This document shows, piece after piece, positions 7,300 through 13,228 of a DNA stretch of 13,228 nt. The position numbers and the translations under genes are program-made. The DNA comes from Clarireedia homoeocarpa (lineage: Eukaryota > Ascomycota > Leotiomycetes > Helotiales > Rutstroemiaceae): positions 1 to 13,228 of the forward strand of contig LNKV01000143.1 in assembly GCA_001465935.1 (NCBI GenBank). The letters run 5' to 3'. Position 1 is the first letter of the stretch. Each line of letters starts with the position of its first letter. The notes under the pieces were generated by a model. It did no database searches. It saw nothing but the letters and a program-made list of their open reading frames with translations, and was not told the DNA's origin.

Positions 7300-10200
7300 T
7301 ATATAATTATATATAATAATAATTACTTATTATTTTAATATAAAGTTTAAACTCTTTTTATTATTAATATTTTATAGATTCTTTTAAATATAAAATTAAT
7401 AAATTTATTAAATCGAGTAAATTAAATTATATAATTAAATTATTATATTTTAAATATAATAATATCTTTTTATTATAATAATTATAGGGATATTAATATT
7501 AAAAATTTAAATATTAATTATATTAAAATATATAATTAACTTTTATAATTAATTATTATATATCGAGAAATATTAAATTATATAAAGGTTAATTTATATA
7601 ATAAAATATATTCTTAATATATATATAATTAATTTTAATAAACTTAATTAACTTTAATATAATTTTTATTATTTTTAATTTCTACTTTTTTAAATTTATA
7701 ATATTTATAAAAATATTATTTTTAATAAATTAGAAGAATTTAATTTATATAAATAAATAAAAAAAATAAAAAAATTCTAATATATAAAATTATAAAATTT
7801 AATAAAATAAATCGAATTTATTATATAAAAAGAGTTTTATTATAAAGAAATAATATTAATAATAAAATTAATTATTATTAAATAAGTTAATATTCTATTA
7901 TAATTTTATTATAAAAATAATAAAATTAATAAAATAAATTAAAATTATTATTAAATAAAATAAATAAATTAATAATAAATATTATAATATTAATAAAAAA
8001 ATTATTTAAACTAATAATTATTATTATAAATATAAAAGTAATAAATAAAATTATAATATAAATTAATTAATATATAAATTAATATTTAATTAAAAAAATT
8101 TAAATAATTAAAAGAATTATATTTTTTAAAAAAGAATATATAAAATAATTAATAATATTTAAAATATATAATCTTTAATATAATTAATTAAAAAAGTTAG
8201 TTTTAAATAATTTAATTTAAATTATAAATAAAATAATAATATTATATAATTAAGAAAATAAAGATATAAATATATTAAATTTAAAGATTAAATAATATAA
8301 TAAGATTAATTATATTTAAAAAAGAAAAAATATAAATAAATTAATAAATAACTTTATTTAAATAAAAAGAATAATAAATATTAAAAAAATAAAAATATAA
8401 ATTAAAATATAATTAAAAATAATAAAAAAGTTTTTTATATATATAATATTATTTATATAATATATAAATATTTAAAGTTAAAATATAATAAAATTAAATA
8501 AATAATAATAAATATTTATTTTATTAAAATTTATAATTTTAAAAAAATATTTAAATATAATTTAATATATAAAATAAAGAAAATATAAATTAAATTAAAA
8601 GAATATTAAAAAAATTAATTAAAAAATATTAATTATAAAATAATAATTAGAATATTTTAAATATAAATCTTTTTATTAATAAATAATAAATTTATTATCT
8701 TTAAATTTTATAAAAAAAAAGAAAGTTTAAAAAATTAAAAAAATATATATATTATTAAAAGCTTTTTTAATAAAAATAAAAATAAAAAATTCAATTTTAA
8801 AAAATATAAATAAATTTTAAATAAAAATAAATCTTTTATTTATAAATATAATATTATTAATAAAATAAAATAATTTAAAAAGAAGTTATAAAAAATAAAA
8901 AACTTTAATAAAAAATTAATAAAATTTAATATAATATAAAAAAACTTTAATTTAAATTAAATATTAAAAAATAAATTTATAAAATCTTATAATTTAAATA
9001 AACTATTAATATAATAATATTTCATAATATATTTATAAATTTTAAATTCTTTAATAAATTAAAATATATTAAATATATTAATATTTAAATTAAAAAAAAG
9101 ATTATATATAAATTATAAAAAAATTATTAAAATTATATATAAAGATAATTTAATTAACTTTTTATTAAATATATTATTAATTTTAAATTTAAAAATAAAT
9201 TTAATATTTATAAAAAAATATATATAAATATATATTAATAAAAAAGTTTAATATTTAAAATATATATATTAAAGAAAATAATAAAATTATTATATTAAAT
9301 AAAAAGAAAAAATAAAGAAAAATTTAAAATAAAAAAAATATTAAAATAAAATAAATAATTTAAAATAAATAATATTAATATAAAAACTTTAATAATTTAA
9401 AATAGAATAAAAAAAGAGATAAATTAATTAAATATAAATAAAAAATTTATAAATTTATATAACTCTATTTATATTATTTTAATAATAAAATAATAAATAA
9501 AATATATAAAATAATAATATTAAAAAAGAAAATTAAAATATTTATAAAAAAATATTATAAAAAGTATTAAACTATTAATATAGAAAATAAAATTAATAAA
9601 GTATTTTTCTATTTTTAATTAAATATCTTTGAATTAATTTTAATTAAGATTATAAAACTATATTATATATTATTTAAAAATAATTAATATTTTATAGAAA
9701 TTATTAAGAATTATTTAAAAAAAATTTAGATTATTTTAATAAAAAATAAAAATAAAATAATATTTGAATTTAAGAAGAAAATTAAATAAATATAAATAAA
9801 TAATAAAATAAAGTTCTTATAAATATTATTAAAATATTTTATTAAAATAAAATAATTAAATAAAATATTTAAAAATTTAAAAAAATAATAAAAATAATAC
9901 TTAAAAAGATATAATTATATTATAAAAATAAATATTTATATTAAAAACTATATATTAATTAGTTTAATTATAAAATAATAAATTATTTTATTAAATTAAA
10001 TTTAAATTAAAAAGAAATTAAAAATTAATAATATTAAAATTTAAAAAAATAAATATTATATTTATATTAACTTTAAAGTATTATTTATAAAAAATAAATA
10101 TAATAAATTTATAATTTAAAATAAAATTAAAATTATTTTTAAATATTTTATTATTAATAAATATTCTAAAATATATATTCTAAATTTAAAATAAATTAAA

Positions 10201-11755
10201 ATTATAAATATTAATAAATTAAAAAAAAACTATTAAAATATTATTATTTTTTATATAAAAAATAAATATAAAAGATAATAATAATAAGTGGAAACTAATA
10301 AATAATATAAATTAATAAAAATATTAATATTAATAATATATTTTATAATATATAAATTATTTTACTTATTTAAAAGAAATTATTTATTATATTAAAAATA
10401 AATAATATTTAAATTTTTTAATTATATAAACAAATAATTAATAATAATAATTAAAGAAATTATATTATTTATTATAAATAGAATTTAAAAAAATTGAAAC
10501 TTTATAAAAAATTAATTAAATTTTTAATAAATATATTTTAATTTTTTATAATTATTATTATAATACTAGAGAATTATAATATAACTAAAAATAATTTATT
10601 TCTTTTTATTATTAAAAAGTTTTAATTAATCTTATTATATTAATAGAAAAATTAATTAATATTTAAAATTATATTTACAAATAAAGAGTTTATATAATAA
10701 TAATTATATAATAATATTCTATTAACTTTTTAAAAGTTATTATTATAAAAATTAATTATTTTCTAAATAAATTAATAACTTTATTAATAGAAAATTTAAA
10801 AGTAAAACTAATAAACTAATAAAATAATAAATCTAAGTTTATATTAATAAGAAGTTTAAATAAAATTAATAAATTAATAAAATAATAAATCCGAGTTTAT
10901 ATTAATAAAGAGTTTAAATAAAGTTAATAAATTTATATTTATATTAATAAAAAAATTAAATAAAATTAATTTTTCTAATAAACTAATAAAATAATAAATT
11001 TAAATTTATTAATAAGAAGTTTATATAAACTCGAATTTACTAATAAATTAGTAAATAATAAAATTAGATTTATTAATAAAAAGTTTAAATAAAGTTTATT
11101 TTATTAATAAATTAATAAAAAGTTAAATATTATAATTATTATTTTAAAAAGTAAATAATAGAGAGAGATATTAAATAAATAATTATAAAATTATAAATTA
11201 TATAAATCTAATTAATAATTTCTATTTATTAAAAATATTTTAATAAAACTTTTTATTAAAATTTAATTATATAATTAGAATATAAAAAATAAGAAAAATT
11301 AAATATAAATAATTCTATTTCTCTTTTTTATTTTAAAATAGATCTTTTAATATTAATTTTTAGATATTATATAATAAAATAAAGTATTTATAATATTTAA
11401 TTTTCTAATAATCAATATATTAATCTTTAAATTTTAAAATTTATTAAATATTTATTTATAAATATATTTAATATTTTTATAAATATTTTTATTTTCTCTT
11501 TTAAATTTATTTTTATAATTTAAATAATATAATTAATATTCTAATCTAATTTAATATTATATTTATAATTATATATAAACTAAAGATTTTAAATTTAGAA
11601 AATAGTTATTTATATTTAAGAGATTAAACTATTTTATTTAGATAATATAATATATATATTTATAATAATATAAATATTTATAAGAGAGTATTATATAGAT
11701 AATTAATTATAAAATAGTTCTAATTAAATAGATTAGAACTTAAAGTAAATATAGT
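7300..11755. repeat. AT-rich RIP-degraded retrotransposon interior
   Basis: About 4.4 kb made almost only of A and T, with isolated C or G remnants, and no open frame worth reporting on either strand. It is the expected end state of heavy RIP on the internal domain of the LTR element. I looked for residual reverse transcriptase and integrase motifs and could not support any. Except for the 58-bp tandem repeat near its right end, I see no internal structure. Confidence 0.75.
10810..11105. repeat. 58-bp minisatellite, about five degraded units
   Basis: Units begin with AATAAA(C/T)TAATAAAATAAT and contain AGTTTATATTAATAA and AGTTTAAATAAA. The first two units (10810-10867 and 10868-10925) are each 58 bp and differ at only a few positions. 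The third, from 10926, is shortened to about 51 bp; the fourth, from 10977, is about 65 bp; the fifth, from 11042, is more diverged. Because 58 is not a multiple of three, a protein-coding repeat is unlikely. It lies about 0.7 kb before the 3' LTR copy. Confidence 0.65.
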
Positions 11756-11759
11756 ATAT

Positions 11760-11964
11760 TGTTGATACGATCGGGTTCGCGGGCTGGTCGTATATAGAGA
11801 ATATAATATCACGTGGGGAAGTACGAGGGTTACACGTAACACCCGGAAACACGTGTAAAGCGTGGGTCTAGTATTATTTATATAAATCGTCTTAATTCTC
11901 TAATTATAAGATTATATTATAGTCTTTATACTCTTTATACGAAAAGTATTAACTATCTATATTT
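11760..11964 (+). repeat. 3' LTR copy
   Basis: Starts TGTTGATACGATCGGG and matches the 7004 copy in order over about 200 bp, including the identical near-palindrome at 11827-11844 and the run AAATCGTCTTAATTCTCTAATTA. Most differences are C-to-T or G-to-A relative to the 7004 copy, as RIP would produce. It keeps a longer segment after the first 13 bases (GGTTCGCGGGCTGGTCGTAT) where the other copy reads CGAGTAGTCGTACC, so the first copy probably lost about ten bases. The end is set by fading similarity near CTATCTATATTTG. Confidence 0.7.
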
Positions 11965-12043
11965 GATTATTAGAGTCGATTCTTATTTACCCGCTATATA
12001 AATATTATATATCTATATTAGAAATACTTTATTTTATTATAGG

Positions 12044-12111
12044 TTCCGGAGTTATAAATAACCCGGAGTTATTTGTGGCCCGGAGTTAAATACAATCTAG
12101 AGCTATTTATA
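12044..12111. repeat. 17-bp tandem repeat, four units
   Basis: Four consecutive 17-base units carry the core CCGGAGTTA at the same offset: 12044-12060, 12061-12077, 12078-12094 and 12095-12111. The fourth unit reads TCTAGAGCTAT where the second has CCCGGAGTTAT, which is mostly explained by C-to-T and G-to-A change. It lies about 80 bp after the 3' LTR copy, in the position that corresponds to the GC-rich cluster after the 5' copy. Confidence 0.75.
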
Positions 12112-13228
12112 ATTATTATTTATATATTAGTAACTTTTTCTTTTTGTTTAAACCGAATTAAGCTTTTATTAGATAATAAGTTCTTAGTATATAGGATCTT
12201 CAATTAAGAACCTATATTTATTATACGATCTATAATAATTTCTTAATTATTTAATAATAGTAATAATAATAATAATAATAATAATATTAATATTAAATTA
12301 TTAAAATAAATATTAATAACTAGTTAAGTCTTTTATTATATAATAATTTAAGATTATTAATTAGTTACTTTCGTATATAAACTCGTTCTATTTATATTTA
12401 CCGGTATTACCGCCGTTAACTTTACTATTATTATTTTAAGAGTATTATTTTTAAACTACCCTCTTCTTCTTATAGATAAGTAGTAGCTTCGGGGGTATAT
12501 CTATAATAACTTATAATAAATAGTCTTAGTTTTACTAAAATAGAATATAGTCTTTATACAAGACTATATCTAAGATATATAACTTTTAACGATATATCCT
12601 TTATATATAAATATTATATTTATTTAGAGTAAAAGTACTTTTATCTTTAATAGTTATAATAAATATTATAAGCGAGGCTTTATATTTTTCCCGACTTATA
12701 TCCGGTTTATTAGATATTAGAACAACGTTTATAATAATTATAAGTAACGGGATTATAGTACTTATTACTATATTATTATCGAGGTTCTATTCGATAACTC
12801 GTCGAACAATCTTAGTAATAATAGTGAAAGTAATTTAGATAAGACTTCGATCAAGTCTAAATTAGTAAATAAAGTAACTATTAGTTTAATAGTCTTTATA
12901 GTTAGTACTTCTTATAATAATTCGATTATCCTTTAAAGTATATATATACGAAGTTTCTTTTTTATTTATAAGTATAATTCCCTTAACTTATTATAAGTTC
13001 GTATATAGTTACTAAGTAGTACTCGAGCTTAGCTTTAACCTTTATATAATATTTAAGATAAGTAATAAGTTCCCTTCTTATAAAACTAAAAGGCTTTTTT
13101 GATTTCTATTAATTCTTATTATATACAAAGTATATTTCTTATTTATCTAATAAGCTTAATAAATAATTATAATAAAATAATATAAAGAAAATTCAAATAA
13201 CTATATTATACTCTTTAATTTATACTTT
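12112..13228. repeat. Moderately RIP-degraded repeat, right flank
   Basis: AT-rich but clearly less extreme than 7300-11755: codon-like stretches with C and G persist (for example around 12400-12500 and 12700-12860). Both strands are full of stop codons in all frames. I infer a second, less mutated transposon remnant, not identifiable by eye. A TAA trinucleotide run occupies 12261-12286. No gene or RNA is supported here. Confidence 0.55.
12261..12286. repeat. TAA trinucleotide microsatellite
   Basis: An uninterrupted run of about eight TAA units inside the right AT-rich flank. It has no visible gene context. Confidence 0.85.

Larger units (their letters stand above)
7004..11964 (+). mobile_element. 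RIP-degraded LTR retrotransposon (probable)
   Basis: Two same-orientation copies of one sequence, about 4.75 kb apart, bracket a gene-free AT-rich interior. Both copies begin TGTTG, the usual 5' end of fungal LTRs. The spacing fits a retrotransposon of about 5 kb. The interior (about 7300-11755) has lost nearly every C and G, so no gag, protease, integrase or reverse transcriptase motif can be read, and copia or gypsy type stays open; TGTTG is common among copia LTRs. The plus strand is A-richer, which is compatible with plus-strand coding but is not proof. I could not identify a primer-binding site or a target-site duplication. The alternative is two separate copies of the same family lying in tandem. 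Confidence 0.6.

Noticed and set aside
7300..11755. Mitochondrial DNA, centromere or replication origin as explanation of the AT-rich block
   Set aside because: Flanking LTR copies with mainly transition differences fit RIP of a transposon better; nothing in the sequence points specifically to the others.
12370..13228. Possible gag/pol remnant on the minus strand
   Set aside because: A few lysine-rich stretches can be translated, but all frames are broken and no diagnostic motif could be supported.
1..13228. CRISPR array, tRNA or rRNA genes, bacterial operon features
   Set aside because: No regularly spaced identical repeats with unique spacers, no cloverleaf candidates and no rRNA-like sequence were seen; spliceosomal introns show that this is eukaryotic.

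Overview
The window looks like nuclear DNA of a filamentous ascomycete (Pezizomycotina). One gene of normal base composition, split by short introns (mostly 51-88 nt, GT...AG, with CTAAC/CTGAC-type branch points), sits between stretches that are almost pure A+T. That contrast is what repeat-induced point mutation (RIP) leaves behind: transposon-rich DNA turned into AT-rich isochores with gene islands in between. I cannot place the species.

Layout: (1) 1 to about 1055 is an AT-rich, gene-free block. (2) About 1055-7003 is the gene island. It holds a single minus-strand gene, 6654 down to 1301, which I resolve into 11 exons giving an uninterrupted frame of 1549 codons plus stop. (3) 7004-7198 and 11760-11964 are direct copies of one sequence starting TGTTG. 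They look like the long terminal repeats of one LTR retrotransposon whose interior (about 7300-11755) has been reduced to A+T. (4) 12044-12111 is a 17-bp tandem repeat. (5) About 12112-13228 is a more mildly degraded AT-rich repeat.

The gene is the point of interest. The protein reads, in order: a complete patatin-like phospholipase domain (DGGGVRG, GTSTGG and DGA motifs all present), a short linker, a complete NACHT NTPase with its winged-helix/post-NACHT region, and then a full-length HET-domain protein ending in the family's YVHGIMDGE tail. Fungal NOD-like receptors usually carry one N-terminal effector domain and C-terminal ankyrin, WD40 or TPR repeats. Here no sensor repeats are visible and a second known cell-death domain occupies their place. 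The likely theme is allorecognition or regulated cell death: NACHT as nucleotide-dependent switch, patatin acting on membrane lipids, HET as a second death effector or as a bait or regulatory module. The job is inferred from domain families. The domain order is read from the sequence, with the exon 4-5-6 joins as the least certain part.

The gene's 5' side and the retrotransposon's 5' LTR face away from each other across about 350 bp, so this immune-receptor-like gene is embedded directly in RIP-degraded, probably heterochromatic DNA.
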